Part shown: positions 23,403 through 35,551 of the stretch, piece after piece
Position numbering within the stretch: the stretch's first letter is position 1
Layout of the letters: each line of letters starts with the position of its first letter
Source of the DNA: Arachnopeziza araneosa
Taxonomy: Eukaryota; Ascomycota; Leotiomycetes; Helotiales; Arachnopezizaceae
Assembly: GCA_003988855.1 (NCBI GenBank)
Contig: QYAI01000012.1
Location: forward strand, 248,001-312,000
Length of the DNA stretch: 64,000 nt
Direction of reading: 5' to 3'
Notes under the pieces: generated by a model
Told to the model about the DNA's origin: nothing
The model's input: the letters and a program-made list of their open reading frames with translations, nothing else
Databases searched by the model: none
Position numbers and translations under genes: made by a program

Positions 23403-24800
23403 TGTAATATGATATTTCGAGAATGAATAATGCGAAGGGGAAATCTTGGAGTAAAACGATGCTGTGGTTCGCGACGACTTTGAGAAGAGAACGTATACTT
23501 CCGCGTTTAACCCTACAAAAGCCCCTGAGATCAGCTTCAAGATCTCCTCATGTATATAGCGCTGATGCGCAATCACCTTGGGAAGGATTTACTTACCGCT
23601 GACCACGATGCGCTCTTGAGCTCACGAGGAGGTGCGACTGAAAATGTTCGCGCGAGAAGAGGACTTCGATTATCGACTCGGAGTGATTGGCGTGGCCACG
23701 TCGAAATTTTGAACAACGAATCGGCCGCGAATGAATCAGAAGTGACTTTCTAGCTCAACGAAGCCCCAGCGATAAGGAAAAGAAGATGCGATGAAATCGA
23801 TAAGATCTTGAGGAATGGGAGAGATGATCCCTGAAGGGAGATTTGTACAGACCACGAGGCTTTAACCAAAGACTGGCTGGGGTAATAACGGCAACGAACG
23901 GGCCTTGCCGATTAAGCTTGGGTGTTCTTATGCGACAGCGATGCGCTGGCTGGCAGAGGCAAATCAACTGCTTGGGAAATATCGTGATGGCAGGGTGTGT
24001 GGAAGAGAAGTTGGGATTGATGGGGTGGGTGGTTGACTTGTTACTGAGACTCTTAAACTGCTGTATCAAATCATGCAACGGTGCTAAATAATGCAACATA
24101 CTTCAGCAGCGTGTTTGGGTCCCGCGAACACCGCATCTCATTATCTACTATATATCCGGCCCAAAACTTCTTCGTTCCCTACACTGGATTCAATTACTCG
24201 ATAAGCATAATGTAGTTAAATCGAATGGAGAAGAGGGTTTATCCATGAAGACTAGAGTTGATTTGTTGCGAGTTCCAAACGACCCGAAGTCACTTACTTG
24301 CTTCAACGACTGAACAAGAATAGACTTCTTGGGGTTAACACACTTATTACGTCACCAAATTCTAGCTCAAGGGACAGCAAACCTGTAAAACAGTCTAATA
24401 CTGCAGCAAGCTACTCGGAGGAAAGAGACTGACAGCGATTGACAACAAACTAAAGTCCACTAGGACAGAATCCTCACGGTCTGCCGAGCCCCCTATCACG
24501 TGACCAGTACCAGTAAATAGAAGCCTTCTTGCGCGCTGTCTCCGCGTGTCTTCGATCATCACCATAAAATGACTGAGCGTGACATTTCCATGTTCACTGA
24601 AAAGAGGCCATCTTCTCCTTTCATGCTAAACTCGCCCACACGTGAGCTCCTCCTCCTTCATCATCCCGCCCTACTCACCCGCAGGGATTGGTTGGGTCCC
24701 GAGACTGACCCCACCGCAGATCCTACGCCAGCGCAGAGCCGCCCCTCCAAGGCGAAGTTTCAAGCAACTCTTTCATAAACCTGCAACTAAATACGCAAAG
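23403..24800. other. Divergent intergenic region of BQT4 and RDI1, about 1.4 kb
   Basis: Open stretches such as 23755-24099 minus and 23843-24091 plus overlap each other and show no domain, so I treat them as chance. The region holds both promoters. A perfect ATCACGTGAC element is at 24495-24504. Confidence 0.45.
24495..24504. promoter_or_regulatory. CACGTG (bHLH/Cbf1-type) element upstream of RDI1
   Basis: ATCACGTGAC contains the palindromic E-box CACGTG flanked to fit the RTCACRTG consensus of Cbf1-type bHLH proteins. It is 297 bp upstream of the RDI1 start. The same ten bases occur upstream of NUF2. Confidence 0.3.
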
Positions 24801-26281
24801 ATGGCTGCCAACAACAATGACCAAGACCTGCTCCCCGAGCAAACTGAGGGCTTCAAGGTTGGCGAGAAGAAGACGATGGACGAGTATCACAAGCTTGGTG
24901 CGTTGAGCATTCTCTCGTCTCACAATCCTATCCCTGCGAGCTGTGTTTACTCTCGCAACCTCTTTTGACTCTGCAGTCCTCAATGTCAACAAACCAGCAC
25001 TATCTTGATGAGCCGGTTTGTTGCATACAAGAATTTGAGGAGTACTACAATGATCTGCAAGTCCTTGGTTTCTCTTCGTCGAATTTGTATGATCGTGGAG
25101 GCGTTTCGTCTTTTCACACTGCCAATTCTACGAGAGAGTTGAAAGGTTCCAACAGCTGTCCATGAGAGGTGGTTGAGATACCCCTTTCTACGCGAGAAAT
25201 GTAGTAATTTCTCCGATGAATCACGACACCTTCACGTGCAGATAACTCCCTAAACGAAGTACTGTACCACCTACTACTTGGATATGTCTTCATACTTCAC
25301 TGGAGCAATTCCAAATATGAATTTTTCTTTATAATTATCAACAGCAATGTCTTATTACCGTCAAGAATGGAATGACTTATTTACTCAGCTCTATCAAAGA
25401 AATTATTTCTTTTAATCATCTAACTTGCTTCTGGTCCTTGCTAACGATATCTCTCTAGATGCCGATGATGAAGCCATGCAGCGCTACAAGCAATCCCTCG
25501 GTCTTGGTGGTGGCGGCAAGGGTATGTCCATCCTCTCTTGATATTCGATCGTTCCAAATCACGTACTCAAGATAAGTCGTGCAGGCACGACTTCTTCATC
25601 GTCCGCCCCTAAAGCATAAACTAATATTTGATAGATCTCTCCGACCCCACCGATCCTCGTCACTGCATCATCTTGTCTTTGAGCATGGCCTCCGAAGGTC
25701 GTCCCCCAGTCACGATTGACCTCTCCCAAAAGGGCTCCGAAACCACTCTTAAGGATAAGCCATTTAAGATTAAGGAGGGGGCTAAGTTTACGATGAGTGC
25801 CAAATTCAAGGTCCAGCATGAGATCTTGAGTGGTTTGCACTATGTTCAGGTTATCAAGCGTAAAGGCATTCGGGTCAGCAAGGTGAGCAAACTCTTCCCC
25901 CTCCATCACTTGGAGGGTAAGTGTGGAATCTCATGAATTCTATACTGACAGTTTGTAGGATCAAGAGATGCTTGTTCGTTCTTGTATAAGTATAATTATA
26001 GTCATCGGAATACTAATTACTCATAGGGCTCCTACGCTCCTAACACTGACAAGACCCCCGTCCACACCAAGAGTTGTAAGTCTTCCTTACTCCTCTTTCC
26101 TCTTCTCCTTCCACGTTCCCCATCAAATTTCCCCACACTAACAACTGCAGTCGCTGAGGAGGATGCCCCGTCCGGTATGCTCGCACGCGGCCACTACAAC
26201 GCCCACAGCATCTTCATCGATGACGACAAGAAGAAGCACTTGGAGTTTGAGTGGTCCTTCGACATCGCTAAGGAGTGGTAG
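24801..26281 (+). CDS. RDI1: Rho GDP-dissociation inhibitor
   Basis: Six exons, 24801-24897, 25459-25521, 25635-25882, 25959-25973, 26027-26075 and 26151-26281, give 200 residues, the normal RhoGDI size. The regulatory arm ([20 protein letters not shown]) is followed by the immunoglobulin-like prenyl-binding domain: [49 protein letters not shown] and the C-terminal [20 protein letters not shown] with [12 protein letters not shown]. It holds prenylated Rho, Rac and Cdc42 GTPases in the cytosol in the GDP form. The fourth exon encodes just DQEML. The first intron is 561 nt, by far the longest in the window. No alternative first exon nearer to exon 2 was evident. Confidence 0.95.
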
Positions 26282-26646
26282 CTGGTCCATATCTGGCTTT
26301 GCTCTATCTGGCTTGGAGACTTTTCGTTTGGAAAGCTGGATTGTAACCCCCCCCCCAAAAAAAGTTGTCTTGGTTCATAGAGAGCGCTCGCGTACATGGG
26401 TCAATGGGAGATGAGGCATGAACGTAGTTTAGCTAGCATTCGTAGAGGATGAATTCATGACATTATGGCATTCTGGTGCTTGAGAGATGGTTTCATGTGA
26501 GATTTCATTGCGGGGCAATTATAAACTGTACTTCATAAGTATACTTATCTACACAAGTATTCGTAATGGCTTTCAAGATTGCATCCAAGGTTGTGTAGCC
26601 TTCCCAGCTGCTTGTCATACAAAACACCACTCCATACTCTAGACAT
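26282..26646. other. Convergent region between RDI1 and PPG1
   Basis: 365 bp carrying both 3' UTRs. It contains a homopolymer junction near 26347 (see the repeat entry). No gene seen. Confidence 0.5.
26347..26363. repeat. Homopolymer junction C10-A7
   Basis: Ten C are followed directly by seven A in the presumed 3' UTR of RDI1. Such runs are error-prone in sequencing, so the exact length is uncertain. Confidence 0.8.
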
Positions 26647-27792
26647 TTAAAGAAAGTAATCTGGTAAGGCAGTTCCATCCGCAATCTTCTCCCCCCCTTG
26701 CGCATCTCCTTTATGTAAATCGTTTTCCGGCGCGGCTGCAAATACATTAAAGAATCTCTCCCCAGTATCTGAAACCTCTAGCACGCTCGCCATATTTCCA
26801 CATCTATAGCAGTAGTTGGGTGCGGACCATACAGTACTGAGTCGATCATCATACAGGACCTGATAACCTTCTTGGCAGAGCTGGTGGGCACGAAGTATAT
26901 GTGACATGCTATTTACTTCTAGAAATTTTTTGACAACTTGAGCTCCAAACGTGTAGCCTGCTCCACGGGGAGAGAGGGAGAATTCGTCCCGTTCAGAGTC
27001 GGGATCGGACCACACAAGGTCGGCCATAGGGCCTTCGTGGGGTATCTCGCGGAAACGGTCGATGATTTTGATCTGATCTATAGAGTGGATGGAAGGAGAG
27101 AGACCTGGATAGATGGACTTAATATCTATTGCAACTAGGGATATGGTTCTGAGGGTCAGCCCCTCTGGAGAATCTATGCTTACCTCCATGTACACAAAAG
27201 ATCTGGTCATTGATGACAACACTCAAAGTGAGAAAGTCGAACATGTCCGTAAAATAGTGCCAAACGTTGGCGTTGCCGTATTTTCTTGAGCATTCCGTAT
27301 AAAACCCGTATGACTGTGTAACTCCTCTCGATTCATGGTTTCCTCGTATCAAATGCACTCGGTGCGGGTATCGAAGCTTTAGACAAACAAGAAGGGAAAT
27401 CGTTTCTACGCTAAACATTCCTCGGTCGACATAATCACCTAGTATCATCAGAACCGGCAGATATCTGACGGAGGAAGAATCTACCAAGAAATAGGTAATT
27501 CGTATCTGGACAGAAGCCTCCAATCTTGAAGATCTCGATCAGATCGAAGAACTGGCCGTGTATATCTCCCACGACAGTGACGGGTGCTTGCACATGGACA
27601 ACATTACTCTCCTGCATCAACAACTCCTTTGTTTTGGCGCATATTGCCTCGATGACTGATTCCGCGAGCAGGTTCTTCTTGTACAGGCTTTCAATGCACT
27701 CATCAAGATCAACGGACGCTGGAGAAAGAAGCGTATCAGTAAGAAACTCATAACATTCACGAGAACTCTTGCTTACATGGCAAACCAGGCAT
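26647..27792 (-). CDS. PPG1: PP2A-like Ser/Thr protein phosphatase catalytic subunit, Ppg1 type
   Basis: Four exons, 27792-27777, 27718-27485, 27438-27184 and 27104-26647, encode 320 residues. All phosphatase metal-site motifs are present: GDIHGQ, GDYVDRG, RGNHESR, and HGGLSPS, then YCYRCGN near the end. The C-terminal DYFL is the PP2A-family tail whose Leu is carboxymethylated. [13 protein letters not shown] and the short insert after [10 protein letters not shown] match the Ppg1 branch rather than PP2A, PP4 or Sit4. In yeast Ppg1 works with the Far/STRIPAK-like complex in glycogen metabolism and selective autophagy control; the same role here is inference. The first exon holds only MPGLP plus one base, and its donor directly follows. 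Confidence 0.9.
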
Positions 27793-28532
27793 CTTGCAAT
27801 ATCCTTACGGGCGCCAACAGGAGATGTGCAGTAAAGTGTCTTAAAGACAAACAACTGTCGGCGGGTGTGATGCAGTTTCGTTCGGCAAAGAGTGCTCCCG
27901 CAACAACATGGTCGCTTAAAAAAATATGTTAAGTCATCGAACCAAACCGTCCAGAGTATAGTTCTTCTTCGCCTCAACGCAGATTCATAATCATGGCGCA
28001 CACGACAGGATTGTTGCAGTTGTGAAGTGCCCCCTGGGAAACAAGCGCCGTCAAGCCAATCGATTGCAGAATGATCAAATGAGAATTAGCGTTCTCGTTT
28101 AATGCTTAGCGTCACGCTAAGACCAGTCGGCCTTTTGGATAGTTTCTTCCGCGCTATGGAAATTCACGTTCACTCAATATCTATTTCACGACTATCTCTT
28201 CTTCCTCTTGCTTTCCACTGTCCTTTACAAGCAGGTCCTGTCCTCAATTTGATTCTTCAGTTGTCACTTTTCAAATTCTGAGCTTGCTTCTTGCGCTTAT
28301 CCGCTGTCTTCCTAATCTTTGGACTTCTACGTGGTCAGAGAAAGCTTGTTGATTGTGACCCTTCATTTATGCTCACCTTTCACACATCTTGGCATTCACT
28401 CTCACGACATAACTACGGCAAACCTTCTCTCGGCAGTTGGAATGACACTTGGCAATACTAATACCGTCAAGTTCGTTCAAACGTCTCGTCACCTGCCTCC
28501 TATGATCTGAAGGATATTTTATAAATCCGAAG
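27793..28532. promoter_or_regulatory. Divergent region of PPG1 and the zinc-knuckle gene
   Basis: 740 bp between opposed starts. The right half (28180-28330) is pyrimidine-rich, with many CTTC/TTTC blocks, as is common in fungal promoters and 5' UTRs. No coding signal of its own. Confidence 0.45.
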
Positions 28533-31500
28533 ATGGCAGCAATGTGGAATCAAGGCGGGCAACCCCCAAATCAATACCCTCCTGCTGCACCTCAGCGTCG
28601 GACTACGAATCCTCCACCTGTTTGCTTCAACTGTGGAGTTGAAGGCCATTTCGTCGTCAATTGCCCTCGGTCATCACGACCGATTCCTGCGTATGTATTA
28701 TCATTTTCAATGTTTTTAATTTTGTTTCTCAATCAGCGATACCGAACTCAAGGATATCTACCCGATACGAGACTTTTTATTCTTTCGGATGTCTGTGTTC
28801 CAAGACAGCATATAGATTTCATAAGTCAATTTTGGTCTATGCATATTGGAGGGGAAACTCCACTGTATTCGCCTGATATTATTGTCGAGTTCTTTCCATA
28901 CTTATAGTACTTGGGTTATCTTTATCTAAGTTTAGAACTTACGTTAATATAGTATTAGTGGCTTTGCCTCTTCGGTACCCGCGGCACCTCAAGCACCAAC
29001 GCCGTACCAGCAATTTCCAGTACCAGGGCCTCCAGCTCAGCAATACCAGCCAAGACCAGGACCTCCTCAGGCACATTATCCCTCGTATCTACCAGCAACG
29101 CAATTTGGACAACCGGCCCCTCAACAGCCGTATAACCAGCCGCAGCAACCCTACAATGCCCAGCCACCAGTCAACCCATATCCACCGTTCGCCCGTCCGG
29201 CATTTCAACCGCCTTCCTACAACCAAAACAATCAAGCAAATGGACCTTCACAGTTTGGAAGCCAGCCATACTCAGGGCCACATCAGCAATATGGCTCGCA
29301 AGGACCAGCCCCGTATCAAACACCTCTTAATTCTTTTCCATCTCAAAATTCTGGATATACAGGCCCATCTCCAAACTTTCAAGCACCGCCACCGCAGTGG
29401 AATAACCAAAATGTGCTGCCGTATCAACAAACACCACACCGAAGCGCTTCGTTGAGCTCTACTATAAGAGACTACTCAAGAACAGCTAATCATCAAACAC
29501 AGCAGCAACCGTATCAGCCACCCCAGCAGATGACGCCGGGACCGAATCAGGCACCCCATACGCCACTTTCTAGCACTAGCACCAGTCAACAAGGACAATG
29601 GCCTCATAATGCGGCGTCATCTCCTCTTAAGCAGCAAGATACATCCAAAGTTTCGACCCCTGCCAGTACAGCTACTGTTCTGTACGCAGCAAGTCCACTG
29701 GATAGAGCGAAGTCTAATTCGGTTGCTCTCCATGAGAAACAGCAAGCATCAACCCCAAAGCCAGAGAACGTAGAGTTACCTGAAGATGGCGAAGTAACTG
29801 AACAAGACGATGAGCAAGAGCGGTGGGAGTGGGAATACAAGCACATATTCCCGGAGAGTCCAGTCCATGAAACGGTAGCTCTAGCACAACCTCTAGGAAC
29901 TGGATTTTCATCAACTCCAGTCCCCCTAATCCAGTCCTGGTCTACTACGGTTCCATCCGTATCGAGATACGCAAGGAAGGATAATGTGAAGGAATACATT
30001 CGTAGTATTAGACAATCACCACAGTGGCCTTTTGTACGGGCAGATCCCGCCTTTGATGATTCTACACTAGATGGTCCGTTGATTCCAATAGACGAAGTCT
30101 TTGGGTGGGCTGCAGCTCGACACGCAAACAGCGATACCGCTATGACCGATGTTGAGTATGAGGAGCCTGAAACTGAAATTAGCTCTCGAAAGCGACTCAG
30201 ACCAGAGGATTTTGAAGATGAGAGCTCCGAACAGGAGGATATAGACAATCAGATCAAGCTTGAGGCACGTACCGATTCTCAGGATGATGGTCCACCCAAC
30301 AAACGCCAGAAGAACATCAGCACCAGCGGCGAAGGAGGGGTCACCCAAGCTGCCTATCGTTCCACCACACCAGTACTAGCAAATGCCAGAGGAGGAACAC
30401 CGTTTCTTCCAACAGACGATGATGCATGGGCTCCAGAACCTGGCGAACGTGCATCTTCACCAGGTGATCCAACTGAGGCATTGCTGGCGTCCCTGGGAGT
30501 CTCTGGCTCTCCCAAGCCTGTCAAAGCCTCGTCTCCGCTACATATGCCTCCTAATGACGAGTCACCACAAGAAACACTATCCCAAACCCCAACGACCAGC
30601 CAAATGGGTTTAATTCCCCCTCCACCACCTCCACCACCTGCGCCTATTCAAACGCCTGTTGGTAAACAGACTGGGCCAATCCCACCGTGGACATCGCAAA
30701 CTCCTCAGGCTGGCCCACAACATCCTGTTACGCCACAACCAAGTTTTGCTCAGAATAATGGCTTACCTGCAAATCACGGTTACCAGAACAATACCCTTTC
30801 ACTTGGGGCATCACAATATGGTCTAACAGTAAATCAACAGTATGGAAATGGACAACATATCGTTCCACAAAACATAGGCGGCCCTCCTCAACAACGACTG
30901 CCGGTGAATGCTCCCTTTCAAAATTGCCCTCCTACTAACATGCCGCTCCCCAGTCCTCAACAAGGCCCACCGAATCAGCAAGGACCTCCAAGTTATGGAT
31001 CAACAGCCAATCAGCCATATTATTACGGTCCACAACACAATTACACACAACCGACGGCTCCTCAATACCAGCCACCTCGACCTCCCTATGGAAATCCGAG
31101 CCCTTACAATGGTCCGCAGGGCTATCAGCCATATGGTGCACTAGAGAATGCGACGTATGGCTCTCAACAATATGGTCCACCTGCGAATGCTCCACAGCCG
31201 CAAGGCCTACCTGCCAATCCTTATCAGCAACATTCACAGCAGTATGGACCGTCTCGTACCCCGTCATTTGGCAGCGGACCTCCGCAGCAAAACCCTTATG
31301 GTCCTCAGCAATACAGCCCAACTCATTACGGACCACCTCAAAACCAACCATACGTTAATCAGTACCCTAATCAGCCTTACTACAACGGCCCAAATCCCAG
31401 TTTTGCAAATGGTCCACAAAGCAATGGCCCTTTCCAGAACGGACAACCTGCTCATGGCCCATTTCCCAATAGTCCTACAGGTCAGACTCCGCAACGTCAG

Positions 31501-32144
31501 GATTCTGGATATGGTAGCGCGCGTGGCTCTTATAGCAAGGGTGGTGGCGCATCCGATTTCAATAGTCAGAATGCATCTTATAGCCAAGGCCAACCCGCAA
31601 ACTTTGATTCTCAAGCCGGTTCCCAACTGCAAGGTCCCCAGACAAGCTTCAATGACCAACACGACATGCAGGAGCAACCCCAGCAAGCAGGATCTAAAAC
31701 CGTCTCGCAACAAAAAAACCCACGTGGCAATTTCAACCACCAGAATGGACAGGAGGGGGCTCAGAGTCAAAGTCAACATAGTAATTTCAATGAGCAAAGT
31801 GCGCAACAGCAGCAGAACCAACAGCAACTCGAGCAAAATCATCACGAGCAAACATCTGTTGTTCATAACATTCCTGGGAAGGCAGTTTCCCAAGAAACCC
31901 AGCCAACTCCAGAGAACATGCATCGAAGAGGCAGCACTGAACTCGGCGACATTGGTGAAATGGACGATTCACCACTCAGTCCTACATCGGCTGAAATTCT
32001 TGGAAAATTAGAAGGCAAGCCTAGTACTACGAAAGCAGAGCGCCGTAAGAAGAAGCCACAACCGGTAGTAGCTGCTGCTTATAGGTTTGTTTTGATGGTT
32101 ACATGCTATAGAATATTCTAACCGTGTGTAGTCGACGCTGGTGA
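28533..32144 (+). CDS. CCHC zinc-knuckle protein with long Pro/Gln/Asn-rich region
   Basis: Three exons, 28533-28690, 28959-32084 and 32132-32144, join to 1098 residues. A single zinc knuckle CFNCGVEGHFVVNC (C-x2-C-x4-H-x4-C) at about residues 31-44 suggests binding of single-stranded RNA or DNA. Two long low-complexity regions rich in Pro, Gln, Asn, Tyr and Gly follow, resembling prion-like domains. Between them is an ordered-looking part with RWEWEYKHIFPE, KEYIRSIRQSPQWPF and LIPIDEVFGWAAARHA, then a nuclear-type basic patch (PPNKRQKN). The last exon adds only SRRW. A role in RNA metabolism or in granules is likely but inferred. The 268 nt first intron has consensus borders. Confidence 0.8.
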
Positions 32145-32711
32145 ATACCTTATCTCGAATTTGAGCATCAGCATAAGGGATGATGCGATTGTGCAATTAC
32201 AATCGAATCTACCTCATTCGACTGAAATTTTTCAGGCTTGTCGGCAAGATTTCAAATGTGTTTCGAATTTTTGTATGATTATGTCTTTTACCGCAGACCA
32301 GATTACGGATGCATTAAAATTTTCAGCATTCGGCTTTGTGCCGCCTTAGTTCGGTTCGCTTTGCTTAGCATACGCATTTTGCTTTCAGATGGATTTGGCT
32401 AGAGAGCGCCACGAGAGTAGAGGCTTTTACCTGGAAATTTGTTGGTCTTGCTTTTCTACGTTGCTACTTCTGATCTTCACGCTGGCGGTCACTTTAGCTT
32501 TGCTGTTTATTTGACTTACTTTGATTGGGGCGAGAAGATACAGAGATGCTAGTTAGAGCTGGTGGCGATAGTAATGCCAAAGGCTTTTCTTTCATGAATT
32601 TTTATCAGATTTTTGTGACTATACATTGTCTGCTCAGATACTCTTCTGCTTCTCTTTAAAAACCTTAGTCGGCTTCAGATTATGTCCGTCCTGCTATTGC
32701 GTTGACGTTAC
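32145..32711. other. Convergent region between the zinc-knuckle gene and AP-3 beta
   Basis: About 570 bp, T-rich on the plus strand, presumably two 3' UTRs. No gene seen. Confidence 0.5.
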
Positions 32712-35266
32712 TCATTGAATAAGCTTATCGTGCTCTTTCTCGTTCTCGCTCTCATCGCCTTCTGAAAGCTCTCCCTCCTCACTCGAATCCTCTTCGCTGT
32801 TTTCATCGGAATCTTCCTCGCTCTCCTCCTCGCTCTCCTCTTTATCGCCTTCCGCCAACCAGTCGTCAAGCGTCTTATCCTTGGCACCACTAGCACCAGC
32901 TCCATTCGTCTTCGAAGGTGACCCGAATTTTATATCTCTGACAGCACTATCTAGGCGTTCTCCTGCAGGTATAGGTCTGCTTGATTCATATTCTGCTTTT
33001 GTTGAATCCGACTCTCGTAATGACGGATCCGGCTCCTTGCCTAATTCAACCCAATCTGGCAGTTTCTCGTAACCACGTAGACCATGTAGCCCTCCGCTTT
33101 CTCCAACCGCGAGACTTGCTGATCCGAGCATAAACCCGGCACGTCCCTCCGATGGACTTGGTGTATGTGGTACCGGTTTTGGAGCCAGTAGCATGAGACT
33201 TGCTAATTGAGTTGACGACGGAATCGCCAAGAGAGACTTGTAGAGTCTGGCTCGGTCTCTGAGATCATAGGATGTATCATATCGAGCAAGAAGGAGCACG
33301 TAGTTCCAGATGACTACAACCGGATGTTCAGGCTCCGAAGTTGGCGGTGAGAAGACAATGTGCTCATCCAGATCGGCAAATCCTTCATTACCGCCTGCTA
33401 AGCTATAATCTTGAGACGGAGCAGATGCCACGGTAGGTGATAGACTTTTTGGCTCGGAACGATTCAGGTGATGAAGATATACCTTTGCGGCAAGCAATAC
33501 GATCTGTAGTTTAGCAGGTTCTGCCTCATTTGTGAATCCCTTGGCAAGAATGCGGAGAACATCAGCTGCAATATTATTCTCGCCATCATTACCCGAGAAC
33601 TCTCCAACGAGCCAAATAATGGATGCTCTAGCTTGAGGATTGGTTGCTGTATCAAGATTCTTCGCCAAACGGATCACAGTCCCTGTATGTGATCCTGGAT
33701 CTTGTTGAATCAGATGCCGTATCACTGTTAGGGATTCAGCCGCCAAATTTCCATCTAAACTAGTGATTTGTTTGAGGAGGAGACGCAAGCATCGTGCGGA
33801 TGTTTTGGGGTCATTTTGAGCACATCTTCCAATGGCCCGCACAGCCTCCCGTACCAGATCCTTGTCCGAACCTTGGGAGAAATGTTCGAGTTCGTTGAGT
33901 ATAAGGCTTTTGTGATAAGCGTCGCAAAATGGAAATATCAGGGTGAGAAGTTCTAGTTTTAGTTCCCAAACTTGAGGTGGATCTGTACTATGAACTAAAA
34001 AATGTGAAGCGTATTTGACAAATGCTTCGGGCCGTATTAGACAAACCGATACGATATTGTATAGCGCAATGTATTGGATATCTTGTGGCCCTCGCAATAA
34101 CGCTATTAGTGGTCCGATTGACAGGTTAACGTATTCTTGGGTGCCAAGGTTAACATAGCATCGAGCAACTGCAACCACAACAGCAGAATTTCGACTTTGT
34201 AGAAGAGGCTTGATAGCCTTCAGGAGTAGTTCGAGATCGGGGTCGAGGACTTGAATGGGCTCGCCCGGCTCTCTTGCTTCTTCTTTTTCATCCTCGTCTC
34301 CGTAGAATCCCGTGGCAGTATAACTCTTCCTGACCTTTTGCATTCGTTTCGGGAAACATTTCCTCGAGTAAACCGTCATGAGCTTCAACGTAGCCAACTG
34401 ACTCCACTCATCCATATCGACCAACTTTTTAACCAGTCCTCGGTAGTGTTTGTGGATGAGGTCTATACGTTCCGGGCAAATTTCCAAAAACGCCTTGACG
34501 GCAGCTCCAGCCACATAATATTGCTTATCACCTAACAATGAAGACAAGTAATCTAGTAACTGGGGAAGAGTGTTCGGGTCCAATCGATAACACTTTGGAA
34601 TAGCCAAAGCTGCCGCTTTTCTGACAAAAGGACTCATGTCTCCCATACCCTTCTTGATTGCTAGGGACACAATCTGACTGATAACCGGTACACGTATCCC
34701 TGACATTGTCTTGAGCGCAAGAGCTCTAACTTGTGGATTGCCATCAGAGAGAGATTTCTGTATCGTATTTATAGAGAGAAGGGCTAGGTCTGGTTCTTGC
34801 TCTGCGTGGTTGAGAAGATAAATATAGACTAGCTTCTTGATTTCGATGTTTGGAGAGGCAACATTCTTTACGACAGAAGAGAAGAAAGCCAGGCAGGGTT
34901 GAGAATGGTACATCATCTACATTGTAATCTGTCAGTACAAGTACTCCAGTCTGTTTCAAGGGATATCATTGTCGCGTGCAAGCAATTTACCCTCACGGAC
35001 ATGGCAGACATACAGAGATGACCTTCCGCAATCCTTCCAAAACCTCTCTATCATTCCGGCTGTCGAGCAGCTTCTTGATTTGTCCCGCTGGGAGGTTCTT
35101 AGTAGAGCCCCGCGAGCTCCTAGCAGACTGGGCAGCATCGAGGGTCAATTCCTTAGCTATGAGGCACGTTAGTAGCCGTAAGCATAGATGTTATTAAGTA
35201 AAGCTGAAGGGATAGAACTATCATACCGCTCTCCAGCAAGCTGGATATCCTAGAAATCGACTCCAT
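32712..35266 (-). CDS. APL6: AP-3 adaptor complex beta subunit
   Basis: Three exons, 35266-35227, 35156-35014 and 34916-32712, encode 795 residues. The adaptin N-terminal HEAT solenoid fills residues about 30-560. Typical pieces are SRNDREVLEGLRKVISMM, VASPNIEIKKLVYIYLLNHA, ALLSINTIQKSLSDGNPQVR, AIPKCYRLDP and IIWLVGEFSGNDGEN. The acidic Ser/Glu-rich C-terminus replaces the hinge. There is no ear domain, which fits fungal AP-3 beta better than AP-1 or AP-2 beta. The complex carries cargo from Golgi or endosome to the vacuole in a clathrin-independent route. The first exon (MESISRISSLLES) joins at a split Ala codon. It is divergent from the next gene with 285 bp between starts. Confidence 0.92.
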
Positions 35267-35551
35267 GAATTGTCATAGAATGGTTGAGGCGCATCGTCAC
35301 CCGAACTGATGTGCTGTGACCGTGGTGGGGCACAAGCGAGGAAGCTTTCGTGATCGTCATCTCCTTTCCTCTTCGCAGAACGTCAACTACAATATCCCCA
35401 GCATCAAGAGATCCCGACGAGCAAAAATTGCGGCCTGGAATAAATTGCTATACTATTTGACGGTTTAGACGTTACTAACATCCAGAACTAATCTCCAAAT
35501 TCACGTTGACGATATATCAAGGACTCGGCATCCTCACATCTACCAAGAACA
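35267..35551. promoter_or_regulatory. Divergent promoter region of APL6 and the 35552 gene
   Basis: 285 bp between opposed start codons hold both promoters. No motif was recognised with confidence. Confidence 0.5.

Noticed and set aside
31264..31923. 219-codon minus-strand frame, hydrophobic
   Set aside because: Antisense to the Gln/Pro-rich coding exon of the zinc-knuckle protein. No domain or start context.
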